From Paenarthrobacter nitroguajacolicus (GTDB lineage Bacteria > Actinomycetota > Actinomycetes > Actinomycetales > Micrococcaceae): a stretch of DNA of 64,000 bases. This document shows, piece by piece, positions 42,853-50,779 of this stretch; the stretch's first letter is position 1; each line of letters starts with the position of its first letter. The stretch spans positions 1 to 64,000 of the forward strand of contig NZ_VNFK01000011.1 in NCBI RefSeq assembly GCF_007786235.1, read 5' to 3'. The translations under genes and the position numbers were made by a program. Under the pieces are notes generated by a model that was given only the letters and a program-made list of their open reading frames with translations, made no database searches and was not told where the DNA came from.

Positions 42853-44885
42853 ACGGCGATCTCCGGCTTCAGGGTCTTGAGGGTCCACATCTTGTGCTTG
42901 CGGACGGCTAGCGTGGACAGCGCCGCTCCCAGCAAAGTGTATCCAAGCAGGCCCAGTACGGTAGGCCAGATCATGCTGAGCTCACCGCCGTAGATCAGGT
43001 GGCGCATGCCGGTGACCACATAACCCATGGGCAGGACCTCATGCACAACGTGGAGTGGCATGGGCGTGGTCTGCCACGGGAACGTTCCTCCGGAGGATAC
43101 GAGCTGCAGGACCAGCAGGATCAGCACCACGAATTTGCCGGGTGTGCCCATGAGCGCCACGATGCCTTGGATGATCGCGCTGAACGCCATCACCGCGGCC
43201 AGCATGAACAGCCACATTCCGATGGGGTGCGCGGGATTCAACCCCAGCCCCAGGTTCACCACCAGGGTGAGGATGGTTGCCTGCAGGACGGAGACCACGA
43301 AGAACGGCAGCCAGCCTCCGACGGCAATTTTCCACGCCGGGGCGTTGGACGCCAAGGCCCGCTGGGTGATGGGTCGCATGGCCTGGACCAGCATGAACAC
43401 GCCAATCCAGAGGGCCAGGGTCAGGAAGAACGGAGCCAGGCCGGCGCCATAGGAACCTGCCTTGGCTTGCGAGACGTTGTCCACGGCGACGGGATCAGCG
43501 ATCACCTTGGAAACGCTGCTCTTCTGCTCGTCGTTCGGGTTGGGGATCTCTCCGGCTCCCTTGGCGAGCTCGGTGGCCAGGGTGTGCGAACCATCGGAGG
43601 CCGTGACAGCGCCGCTGGCAAGCTGTCCGGCACCGTCGTCCAGTTGGCGGGCTCCGTCGTCGAGCTTGACGGCTCCCTCCAAGGCGCTCTGCTGCCCGGC
43701 CGCCAGGGTAGATGCGCCGGAATTCAACTGTCCGGCGCCGGCTGCGGCCTTGGAAATCGCGTCGGTGAGTGTTGGCGTTGCACCGGCGAGCTCCGAAGCC
43801 CCGGCGCTCACGGCTGCGGACCCGTCCGAGAGCTGCTGGATCTTGGCAGCATCCCCGGAAATCTTGGCCTTGGCGTCCGTCACGGGGCTTGAGGCAGCGG
43901 CGGCGTCGAAGTCCGCCAGCACCTTGTCTGCCTGCTCCTGCGTCAGCACACCCGCGGTGACCAACCGCGTATTGGATTCGACCACCCGGTTACGGAGGCC
44001 CTTGTCCGCGGCTTCAAGCTGTCCGACGACGTCTTGGACTTTCGCGTTGAGCTCGGCATTTCCTGCGGCTACTTGGGCGGCGCCATCGGCGAGTTTCTTG
44101 GAGTCGGCCGGGAGCGTGGCAGTCTTGTTCTTCAGCTCGTTCAGGCCTGAGCTCAGTTGGCCGGCACCTGCATTGAGTTGCACGGCACCGTCTCGAAGTT
44201 GTGTTTGCCCGGAAACAAGCTGGTCAGCGCCCGTGACCAACTGGGTGGTGCCTGTGTGGAGGGTCGCGGCGCCATCACTGAGTTTTCCAACACCCGTGGC
44301 CAGCTCGGACGCGCCGTCGGCTGCCTTCACGATCGACGCGTGAATGGTGCCGAAACCGGTGAGGAGCTGGTTGGCCGTTTCCTCGCCCACTTCCTTGGCC
44401 ACCGTCGAGTGCACAGCTGTGGTGAGCTTGTCCACGATGGTGCTCAGGAGATAGTTGTTGGCGTCGTTGGTGGTGACATGGAGCATCGCCTGGTTGGCGG
44501 CGTCGAAGCTGCCGGGGGAGACCAGGTTGGCCGAGAAATCCTTGGGAATTCGGAGCGCGAAGGCGTACTCGCCTGTGCGGACGCCCGCATCTGCGTCCTC
44601 CGCGCTGGAGACCTGCTTCCAGTTGAAGACGTGGCCCTCAACCAGGCTGTCTGCCACTTTCCTGCCAGCCTGCAGTTCCGTTCCGTCCGACGACGTAGCT
44701 CCCGTGTCCTCGACCACCAGGGCGGCGTCGATCTGGTTCAGGTTGCCGTAGGGATCCCAGTTCGCGTAGAGGTACACAGCGCCGTACAGCAAGGGCACCA
44801 TGGTCAAGGCGAGGATGGTCAGCTTGGGCAGGAGCCCGCCGGTCATGCGCTTGAGTTCGGAGCGGGCAAGCCGCAGAACAGTCAC
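42849..44885 (-). CDS. YhgE/Pip-type membrane protein
   Basis: 678 residues from GTG 44885. The N-terminal YhgE signature is SELKRMTGGLLPKLTILALTMVPLLYGAVYLYANWDP in two parts, with a first helix near 20-42. A large outer part (about 150-450) consists of repeated helical units such as DGAAQLNAGAGQLSSGLNEL, a long coiled-coil-like stalk. The C-terminal ABC2-type membrane domain has five or six helices (LTLALWIGVFMLVQAM, ending in MGYVVTGMRHLIYGG). Such proteins are related to phage infection protein Pip and to ABC2 permeases and often act in export or envelope functions. Here the ATPase-like partner lies upstream with a 4-nt overlap. Confidence 0.9.
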   Translation of the reverse strand: MTVLRLARSELKRMTGGLLPKLTILALTMVPLLYGAVYLYANWDPYGNLNQIDAALVVEDTGATSSDGTELQAGRKVADSLVEGHVFNWKQVSSAEDADAGVRTGEYAFALRIPKDFSANLVSPGSFDAANQAMLHVTTNDANNYLLSTIVDKLTTAVHSTVAKEVGEETANQLLTGFGTIHASIVKAADGASELATGVGKLSDGAATLHTGTTQLVTGADQLVSGQTQLRDGAVQLNAGAGQLSSGLNELKNKTATLPADSKKLADGAAQVAAGNAELNAKVQDVVGQLEAADKGLRNRVVESNTRLVTAGVLTQEQADKVLADFDAAAASSPVTDAKAKISGDAAKIQQLSDGSAAVSAGASELAGATPTLTDAISKAAAGAGQLNSGASTLAAGQQSALEGAVKLDDGARQLDDGAGQLASGAVTASDGSHTLATELAKGAGEIPNPNDEQKSSVSKVIADPVAVDNVSQAKAGSYGAGLAPFFLTLALWIGVFMLVQAMRPITQRALASNAPAWKIAVGGWLPFFVVSVLQATILTLVVNLGLGLNPAHPIGMWLFMLAAVMAFSAIIQGIVALMGTPGKFVVLILLVLQLVSSGGTFPWQTTPMPLHVVHEVLPMGYVVTGMRHLIYGGELSMIWPTVLGLLGYTLLGAALSTLAVRKHKMWTLKTLKPEIAV

Positions 44886-45679
44886 TTTGCAGTCCTTTGG
44901 AGGTCTTGGGATTCGGGTTCCGCAGCTGTGGGCGCTGCGGGAGTTTCAGCTTCTTGGGGTATTTCCGGTGTTTCCGGTGTTTCCGGGACCGGCTCAGCAG
45001 CGTGCTTGGCTTTGGGCTCGGAGGTGGCGGGTTGCGCTTCCGGTTCAGGGGGGTGCGAGACGGAGTTGCCGATCACCGCAGCGGGGCCGGTCCAGTTGTC
45101 CGGGAGGGCAGCAACGACTGCGACGACGGCAAGCGGCCGCCCGTCGTCGGACGCCAATGCCTGAAGCCGGGGCAACCAGGCCGCGGGGTCGGCGCTGTGG
45201 CGGTCCGGGGTGTCGATCACCAAGAGGTCCGTGGCCGGATCTGCCAGGGCCAACGCGGTGAGGAGTTCAAGGCGGCGGCCGGCCGGGAGTTGTTCGATCC
45301 AGAGTCCGGCGATGTCCTCGAAGCTGTTGACCTTCAGCCAGGGCTTGCTCAGCAGTGCGCCACGGTAACGGCGGGGGATGAGGGACAGGTCCTCGGTGAC
45401 GAGGTCCCGGACGCTGAGGTGTTGTTCTGGCTCGTTGACTCCGGGGGAGTCCACCAGGGCGCTGGCGCGGCGGATCTTCTTGGTTTTGGTGGTGTTGTCC
45501 CAGCTGAGGATGCCGTTGCTGGGCTTCATGCGGCCGCTCAGGGCCAACGCCAATGCGGTCCGCTGATCCTGGCCCTCTCCGGCAACGAGCAGGAGTTCGC
45601 CGGGGCGGACTTGGAGGGAGGTTGCCGGAAGGAGATCGTCCCGGCGGCCGTTGATCTGGAGTTGCTGTACGGACAGCAC
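44882..45679 (-). CDS. ABC ATPase-like protein lacking a working Walker A motif
   Basis: 265 residues. Residues 1-190 follow the order of an ABC ATPase: LSVQQLQINGRRDDLLPATS, a P-loop position LLVAGEGQDQRTALALALSG, LSVRDLVTEDLSLIPRRY, a signature-like QLPAGRRLELLTALALADPA and a Walker B-like TDLLVIDTPDRHSAD. The P-loop lacks the Lys (GEGQDQRT instead of G-x4-GKST). The signature is not LSGG, and the Walker B Glu is T-P. Residues 195-265 are an Ala/Pro/Glu-rich tail (EPVPETPETPEIPQEAETP). It is translationally coupled to the YhgE/Pip gene. ATP hydrolysis is unlikely; it may be a regulatory or structural partner. Confidence 0.75.
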   Translation of the reverse strand: MLSVQQLQINGRRDDLLPATSLQVRPGELLLVAGEGQDQRTALALALSGRMKPSNGILSWDNTTKTKKIRRASALVDSPGVNEPEQHLSVRDLVTEDLSLIPRRYRGALLSKPWLKVNSFEDIAGLWIEQLPAGRRLELLTALALADPATDLLVIDTPDRHSADPAAWLPRLQALASDDGRPLAVVAVVAALPDNWTGPAAVIGNSVSHPPEPEAQPATSEPKAKHAAEPVPETPETPEIPQEAETPAAPTAAEPESQDLQRTAK

Positions 45680-45721
45680 AATGGAGCCTTTCGCAGAACT
45701 TGTGTCTGCTGAAAGTCTAAC

Positions 45722-45741
45722 TGAACTGACTGGTCAGTTCA
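45722..45741. promoter_or_regulatory. perfect palindromic TetR-type operator of the YhgE operon
   Basis: TGAACTGACTGGTCAGTTCA has perfect 9-bp arms around a 2-bp centre. It lies 43 bp before the start of the ABC-like gene, the first gene of the operon. The core ACTGAC-N2-GTCAGT is of the kind bound by TetR repressors, and the operon encodes one. Confidence 0.8.
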
Positions 45742-45750
45742 AATAGGAAA

Positions 45751-47208
45751 TCAGAGGCCGTACTTTTCCAGCAGCCGCAGCCACACTTCGCTGATGGTTG
45801 GGTACGACGGGACGGCATGCCAGAGCCTGTCCAAGGGAACCTCGCCCACAATTGCGATGGTCGCCGAGTGCAGTAACTCGGCAACGCCCGGGCCTACGAA
45901 GGTGGCTCCGAGGATGACCTTTCGGTCCTCGTCCACCACGATCTGCGCCCAGCCCTTGTAGTCGGGGGAGTAGAGCTGCGAGCCGGAAACGTTGATGGGC
46001 AGTTCCACGCCCGTGACGTTCTTGCCCTGCAGCAGCGCCTGCTCCAGGCTCGGACCCACTGATGCCACCTCGGGATCAGTGAAGACAACGCTGGGGACGG
46101 CATGATCGTTGGCCGTGTGCGCCCATGGGCTCCAAGGTTTCGGGGTGCCGGTGAGCTTGCCGCTCGCCCTTGCTACGATTGCGTCACCGGTTGCCCTGGC
46201 CTCGTATTTGCCCTGGTGCGTCAGGAGTACCTTGCCCGCAGCATCCCCGGCGGCGTAGAGCCAGAGCCCGCTGGTGCCATCGCTTGCCGGGCCCTCCACC
46301 AGCCCGCTGGCATCGGTGGTGAGGCGGAGTGGTTTGCCGTTCCGCGCTTCGACGCCCACGTTTTCCAGGCCCAGGTTGGCCAGCGCGGGGTGCCGTCCGG
46401 AAGCGACCAGGAGTTGGTCTGCCGTGATCGCCTTACCGTCGAGCCTGACGGTAACTGAACCGTCGTCGTTCTTGTCCACCTTCTCGACGTCGGTGTGAAG
46501 ATGGACGGTCACGCCATCGGCGCGTAACCCGGCCAAGACCAGGTTGGCGGCTTCCTCCGGGTAGCTGCTCAACAGGCGGCCGCGGGCAATCAGCGTGGCA
46601 TCCGAGCCGAGCCTGGCAAATGCTTGCGCCATCTCAACGCCCGCCACTCCACCGCCGAGCACCGCGAAACGCGGGGGGACTTCCTTGGCTGCCGTGGCAC
46701 CCCGGGTTGTCCAGAACGGGACGTCCTTCAGACCCTCGATGTCCGGGATGGTGGGGGTGGACCCGGTGGCCACCACCACGGCGTGGTGGGCCTTGAGTGC
46801 GTAGCTGTTGCCGTCGAGCCCGTCCACCTGGACTTCGCGCGGGCCGGTGATCCGGCCGCGTCCGCGGATCAGCTCAATGCCGGCGCTGTCCAACCATTCA
46901 ACCTGGCCGCCGTCCTCCCAGTTGTTGGTGAACCAGTCCCGATGCCTCAGGGCAGCCTCGGCATCTATGGTCCCAGTGATCGCCTCTGTTGCGCCGGGCA
47001 CCACTTGGGCTGCGTGGAGGACGCTCCCCGGGCGGAGGAGGGCTTTGGACGGGATACATGCCCAGTAGGAGCACTCACCGCCCACCAGCTCGCTCTCGAT
47101 AATCACCGCCGTCAAGCCGCCGCGAACCACACGGTCCGCCACGTTTTCTCCCACGGCGCCAGCGCCGATCACTATTACGTCGAATTCCCGGGAGCTCTCG
47201 GCAGTCAT
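45751..47208 (-). CDS. pyridine nucleotide-disulfide oxidoreductase (lipoamide/mercuric reductase type)
   Basis: 485 residues. FAD motif VIVIGAGAVGENVADRVV near 11-28; redox centre GGECSYWACIPSKALL near 43-58 (C-x4-C); NAD motif FAVLGGGVAGVEMAQAFARL near 184-203; second FAD motif LWLYAAGDAAG near 318; and HAVPSYPTISEVW near the C-terminus with the His base. The dithiol and His are intact, so it should be an active flavin disulfide reductase. The partner (lipoyl protein, small thiol or quinone) is unknown, and no lipoyl or dehydrogenase gene is nearby. Confidence 0.9.
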   Translation of the reverse strand: MTAESSREFDVIVIGAGAVGENVADRVVRGGLTAVIIESELVGGECSYWACIPSKALLRPGSVLHAAQVVPGATEAITGTIDAEAALRHRDWFTNNWEDGGQVEWLDSAGIELIRGRGRITGPREVQVDGLDGNSYALKAHHAVVVATGSTPTIPDIEGLKDVPFWTTRGATAAKEVPPRFAVLGGGVAGVEMAQAFARLGSDATLIARGRLLSSYPEEAANLVLAGLRADGVTVHLHTDVEKVDKNDDGSVTVRLDGKAITADQLLVASGRHPALANLGLENVGVEARNGKPLRLTTDASGLVEGPASDGTSGLWLYAAGDAAGKVLLTHQGKYEARATGDAIVARASGKLTGTPKPWSPWAHTANDHAVPSVVFTDPEVASVGPSLEQALLQGKNVTGVELPINVSGSQLYSPDYKGWAQIVVDEDRKVILGATFVGPGVAELLHSATIAIVGEVPLDRLWHAVPSYPTISEVWLRLLEKYGL

Positions 47209-47249
47209 GGGGAAAGCCTACAACTGCTGTCGTCGCGTTGTGCGTGCTT

Positions 47250-47339
47250 GATTCTGCTGGATCATTCAGTGCTGCACCTTGGTAACTCGCGCCGGGCAGG
47301 GAAAGCGCAGGGTGGGTCTGCGGATGATCCAGCAGAATC
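47250..47339. repeat. long-spaced perfect inverted repeat
   Basis: GATTCTGCTGGATCAT (47250-47265) and its exact reverse complement (47324-47339) flank a 58-nt GC-rich centre. The element fills the gap between the nanE stop and the start of the disulfide oxidoreductase gene, both on the minus strand. It could be a terminator for the nan operon, a mobile REP-type element or a structured RNA. Confidence 0.7.
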
Positions 47340-47342
47340 TGC

Positions 47343-48029
47343 TTACGCGTGCATCGCGCCCTTGAACCAGCCCGTGATACTGGCCGGGTGGGTGATCGCG
47401 GTGCCCACCACCACCGCAAAGGCACCGGCATCGAGGGCCAGACGGGCCTGGGCGGGCGTGTGGATGCGGCCTTCGGCGATCAAGGGCTTTCCCAAGCCGG
47501 CAGAAGCGATCCGTTCCAAGAGTTCAAGGTCCGGCCCGTCGGTCTTGGTGCGCTCGCCGGTGTAGCCGGCCAAGGTGGTCCCGATCAGGTCCGCGCCCGC
47601 CTCAACGGCAGCAACGGCGTCGTCGAACGAGCCACAATCAGCCATGACCAAGGCCTGGGATTCCGCATGGATTCCGGCCACCGTTTCCGCGAGGGAAAGC
47701 CCGTCCGGCCGTTCACGCCTGGTGCCATCGATCGCCACAACGTGTGCACCCGCATTCGCCACAGCGAGGGCGTGCCGCAGTGTGGGAGTGATGAAGACAC
47801 CGTCGTGTCCGTCCTTCCACAGGCCAATGACAGGGACCTCGACGGCGGTGCGCGTGAACTGCACGTCGGCCAACCCCTGGACGCGGATCGCCGCAGCCCC
47901 GCCGATCACGGCCGAGGCGGCCACCTGCCCGGTGGTCCGGGGATCGCGCATGGGCTCGCCCGGGTAGGCCTGGCAGGAGACGATCAGCTGTGAACGGAGG
48001 CCTTCGAGGCCTGCTGGAGTGAGGATCAA
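47343..48029 (-). CDS. nanE: N-acetylmannosamine-6-phosphate 2-epimerase
   Basis: 228 residues from TTG 48029 with aaggaag 6-10 nt upstream; a longer frame would run into the kinase gene and is unlikely. Family motifs are LIVSCQAYPGEPMRDP near 11-26, AIRVQGLADVQ, PVIGLWKDGHDGVFITPT near 67-84, VVAIDGTRRERPDG, MADCGSFDDA, GTTLAGYT and LIAEGRIHTPAQA, ending VVVGTAITHPASITGWF. This is NanE, which turns ManNAc-6-phosphate into GlcNAc-6-phosphate in sialic acid breakdown. Co-directional with the kinase (10-nt gap) and lyase. Confidence 0.92.
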   Translation of the reverse strand: MILTPAGLEGLRSQLIVSCQAYPGEPMRDPRTTGQVAASAVIGGAAAIRVQGLADVQFTRTAVEVPVIGLWKDGHDGVFITPTLRHALAVANAGAHVVAIDGTRRERPDGLSLAETVAGIHAESQALVMADCGSFDDAVAAVEAGADLIGTTLAGYTGERTKTDGPDLELLERIASAGLGKPLIAEGRIHTPAQARLALDAGAFAVVVGTAITHPASITGWFKGAMHA

Positions 48030-48039
48030 GATGTCTTCC

Positions 48040-49011
48040 TTACTGAAGGACGAGTTTCGCAGCACCAACAATGGCAGCGCTGTTGCCGAGGGTTGCCCGG
48101 ACTACCGGCACGGAAAGCAGTGGCGAGAGCAGTTCCCGGCGCAAGGCAATCTCCATGGGCTTCCACCAGGGGTCTCCCGCATCGGCAAGGCCGCCGGAGA
48201 CCACAACGGTTTCAGGGTCCAAAATGTTGATAAGGCCACCGACGGCTTGCCCGGCGGCGGCAGCGCCGAGCTCAACGGCTTGGGCTGCGGCGAGAGTGCT
48301 CGCGGTGGCTTCGCCGGCGCTGCTGTCAGGCGCGGCCAGCGCGAACACACCACGCGTGTCTGCAGCATCCAGGACAGAACCCCCCAAACGGAGGTAGGAC
48401 TCGTGGATGGCAGGTCCGGAAGCGATCGCCTCCACGTGCCCGGCAGCGCCACAGACGCAGGCCAGGGGAACGCCGTCGAAGGTGGCGTAAGGAGAGGCGA
48501 AGTGCCCCACATGCCCGCCGACAAAGCGGTGCCCCAGGACAGGAGCGCCGTCCAGCACAAAGCTGCCGCCCACTCCCGTGCCAAACGCCACCATGAGTGA
48601 ACTCGAAGAACCGGCAGCAGCGCCCAGCCAAGCCTCGCCGAGGGCGTGGGCATGGACATCGTTGACGGCGCGGACGCCAAGGCCGAGGCGCGCGGACAAC
48701 CCCGCAACAAGGGCAGTCCCGGCCCAGCTACGAATGGCGTCGGTGGCCGAAACCACCGTGCCAGCCACAGCGTCAATGACTCCAGCGGAGCCGACACCGA
48801 CGCCGGACACGGTATGTCCGGCGTCGGCAGCGCGCTCCACCAAGCCCGCGATCAGCGCAGAGGTGGCGTCGAGGATCGCTTCGCCACCACCCCGGTTCAA
48901 GGTCGGAATGGTCTCCGACATCAGCACAACGCCAGCTGGGGACACAACCCCGGCAGCGGTTTTGGTGCCGCCGAGGTCAACGCCGATCACGTGGGTCATG
49001 GAAGCGGTCAT
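48040..49011 (-). CDS. nanK: ROK-family sugar kinase, probable N-acetylmannosamine kinase
   Basis: 323 residues. ATP site GVDLGGTKTAAGVV near 10-23, GVGSAGVIDAVAG near 72, catalytic Asp in VRAVNDVHAHALGEA near 115, and AFGTGVGGSFVLDG near 140. The ROK zinc motif reads GHVGHFASPYATFDGVPLAC then VCGAAGHVEAIASG. The third Cys of the usual CxCGxxGCxE is His here. Placement between nanE and the lyase makes ManNAc the likely substrate; glucose cannot be excluded from sequence alone. Confidence 0.85.
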   Translation of the reverse strand: MTASMTHVIGVDLGGTKTAAGVVSPAGVVLMSETIPTLNRGGGEAILDATSALIAGLVERAADAGHTVSGVGVGSAGVIDAVAGTVVSATDAIRSWAGTALVAGLSARLGLGVRAVNDVHAHALGEAWLGAAAGSSSSLMVAFGTGVGGSFVLDGAPVLGHRFVGGHVGHFASPYATFDGVPLACVCGAAGHVEAIASGPAIHESYLRLGGSVLDAADTRGVFALAAPDSSAGEATASTLAAAQAVELGAAAAGQAVGGLINILDPETVVVSGGLADAGDPWWKPMEIALRRELLSPLLSVPVVRATLGNSAAIVGAAKLVLQ

Positions 49012-49017
49012 CGAAGC

Positions 49018-49935
49018 CTAGACCAGCCCGTTCCGTTCAAGGATTTCGCGGATCGCAGCCGTCTCGGATTCATTCAAGGACAACATGGGCGAGCTCATGG
49101 TGTTGGACTCGATCACGCCCATCACCTGCAGCGCGGTCTTGAAGGCACCCAGGCCGGCGGCACCGCCGGAGACGCGTCCGTTGGGGGTGTAGACGATCTC
49201 GAAGACGTCGGCCAAGCGGTCCTGCTCGCGGGCCGCACCTGCCCAGTCGCCGGCCTGCGCGGCGTCGAACAGGCTGCGGTAACCGGCCGGGTCAACGTTG
49301 CCCAGACCTGGAACAACGCCCTGCGCGCCGCCCAGGAGGGCGCCGTCCACCACAACTTCGTGACCGGTGAAGATGTCGAAGTTGGGGATGTCCTTGGCTG
49401 CGAGGAGCAGCTGGCGGAAAGAAACGTCGTCGCCGGAGGAATCCTTGACGCCAGCAAGGACACCATCACGACCGAGGCGAACCAGCAGGTCCGTGGGCAG
49501 CTTGAAGTGGGTGCGGACCGGGACGTCGTAAGCGAAGATCGGCTTCTCGATGGCGGCGTGGATGCTGCGGAAGTGGGTTTCGGTCTCCGCAGCGTTGCCG
49601 ATGGCGTAGTACATGGACGTGACCACGATCGCGTCGGCGCCGAGATCGATGACCTTGCGGGCTTCCTCGATCACGCGGTTGGTGGTCTGCTCGTTGGCGC
49701 CAACGATCAGTGGGACAGCTCCGGCGTTGGCGTCAGCGATGGTGGAGACCACCAGCTCGCGCTCGTCGTTGGTCATGTAGGGGACTTCGCCGGAGGAGCC
49801 CAGGACGAAAAGGCCGGACACGCCGCCGTCGATCAGGTGCTTGGTGACGTTCTTCAGCGACGCGGTGTCGATGCTGCCGTCTGCGTGGCGGGGGGTGATG
49901 ACCGGGGGGATGACGCCCTGGAACTGAGTGGACAC
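49018..49935 (-). CDS. nanA: DapA-family aldolase, probable N-acetylneuraminate lyase
   Basis: 305 residues from GTG 49935 (cggagaa upstream). It is a DapA/NAL-type TIM barrel: VIPPVITPRHADGSID, GLFVLGSSGEVPYMTNDERE near 40-60, the Tyr in IFAYDVPVRT near 137 and the Schiff-base Lys in VLAGVKDSSGDD near 165. The family also has dihydrodipicolinate synthases and other 2-keto acid lyases. Context with nanE, a ROK kinase and a transporter favours sialic acid cleavage to ManNAc and pyruvate. Confidence 0.85.
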   Translation of the reverse strand: MSTQFQGVIPPVITPRHADGSIDTASLKNVTKHLIDGGVSGLFVLGSSGEVPYMTNDERELVVSTIADANAGAVPLIVGANEQTTNRVIEEARKVIDLGADAIVVTSMYYAIGNAAETETHFRSIHAAIEKPIFAYDVPVRTHFKLPTDLLVRLGRDGVLAGVKDSSGDDVSFRQLLLAAKDIPNFDIFTGHEVVVDGALLGGAQGVVPGLGNVDPAGYRSLFDAAQAGDWAGAAREQDRLADVFEIVYTPNGRVSGGAAGLGAFKTALQVMGVIESNTMSSPMLSLNESETAAIREILERNGLV

Positions 49936-49972
49936 AGAATTCTCCGTTGTTTGTAGCTTGTGAAGGGAAAAA

Positions 49973-50779
49973 CTAGATGTGAAGCAGGCTCGGCGCGGCG
50001 CCCAGCAGCTTCTTGGTGTAGTCGTTGCTGGGGTTGTCGAAGACCTGCGCGGCTGTGCCCTGTTCGACGATCTTGCCGAAGTACATGACGCAGATGCGGT
50101 CCGAGACGTACCGGACGGTTTGGATGTCGTGGGAAATGAACACCATGCCCAGGTTCAGCTGGGTCTTCAGGTCGGACAGCAGGTTCAGGACCTGCGCCCG
50201 GACGGAAACGTCCAGGGCCGACGTCGGCTCGTCCGCCACGATGATGTCCGGGTCCAGGGCCAGTGCGCGGGCGATCGCCACACGCTGGCGCTGGCCGCCG
50301 GAAACCTGCGACGGCGTCACTTCGGCTGCCGATTGCGGCAAGCCAACCAGCGCCAACAGTTCCTTGACCTTGGCGGCGCGTGATGCCGCGTTGCCGATGC
50401 CGTGGATCTGCAACGGATCCGTGAGGATGTCCTGGATGGTCATGCGCGGGTTCAGTGCCGTTGCCGGGTCCTGGAAGACCACGGAGACGGAGCGTCCAAA
50501 CTGCTTGCGCATGGCTGCGTTCCGCTTGATGGCGGGCTTCCCGTGGAACAGGACCTGGCCCGACGTCGGCGGCTGGAGTCCCACAAGCACTGAAGCGAGC
50601 GTGGACTTGCCGCAGCCGGACTCACCCACGATGCCCACGGTTTCGCCGCGGCTGATGGTGAAGTCCACGCCGTCCACCGCTTTGACGATGTTCGGCCGGA
50701 ACAGGCCACCGGTCCGAGCATGGTGGTAGACCTTGACGTCCTTGAGTTCGATGACCGGTTTGCCGGTTGACTCGCTCAT
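49973..50779 (-). CDS. ABC importer ATP-binding protein, DppF type
   Basis: 268 residues. Walker A VGESGCGKSTLASVLVGL near 43-60, Q-loop VVFQDPATALNP, signature VSGGQRQRVAIARALAL near 162, Walker B IIVADEPTSALD near 183, H-loop FISHDIQTVRYVSD, and the Dpp-type end YTKKLLGAAPSLL. It starts within the stop of the fused permease-ATPase gene (4-nt overlap). Second ATPase of the nan-locus importer. Confidence 0.94.
   Translation of the reverse strand: MSESTGKPVIELKDVKVYHHARTGGLFRPNIVKAVDGVDFTISRGETVGIVGESGCGKSTLASVLVGLQPPTSGQVLFHGKPAIKRNAAMRKQFGRSVSVVFQDPATALNPRMTIQDILTDPLQIHGIGNAASRAAKVKELLALVGLPQSAAEVTPSQVSGGQRQRVAIARALALDPDIIVADEPTSALDVSVRAQVLNLLSDLKTQLNLGMVFISHDIQTVRYVSDRICVMYFGKIVEQGTAAQVFDNPSNDYTKKLLGAAPSLLHI

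Noticed and set aside
43462..44343. Plus-strand frame of about 290 residues inside the YhgE gene
   Set aside because: It is low-complexity Ala/Ser/Pro, antisense to the coiled-coil stalk, with no domain and no ribosome site.
45751..47208. Naming the disulfide oxidoreductase lpd or merA
   Set aside because: No lipoyl-enzyme genes and no mercury resistance genes are nearby, and the extra C-terminal Cys pair of MerA is absent.
49018..49935. Naming the aldolase dapA
   Set aside because: The neighbours nanE, a ROK kinase and a sugar-acid-type importer favour the lyase role; no lysine genes are near.
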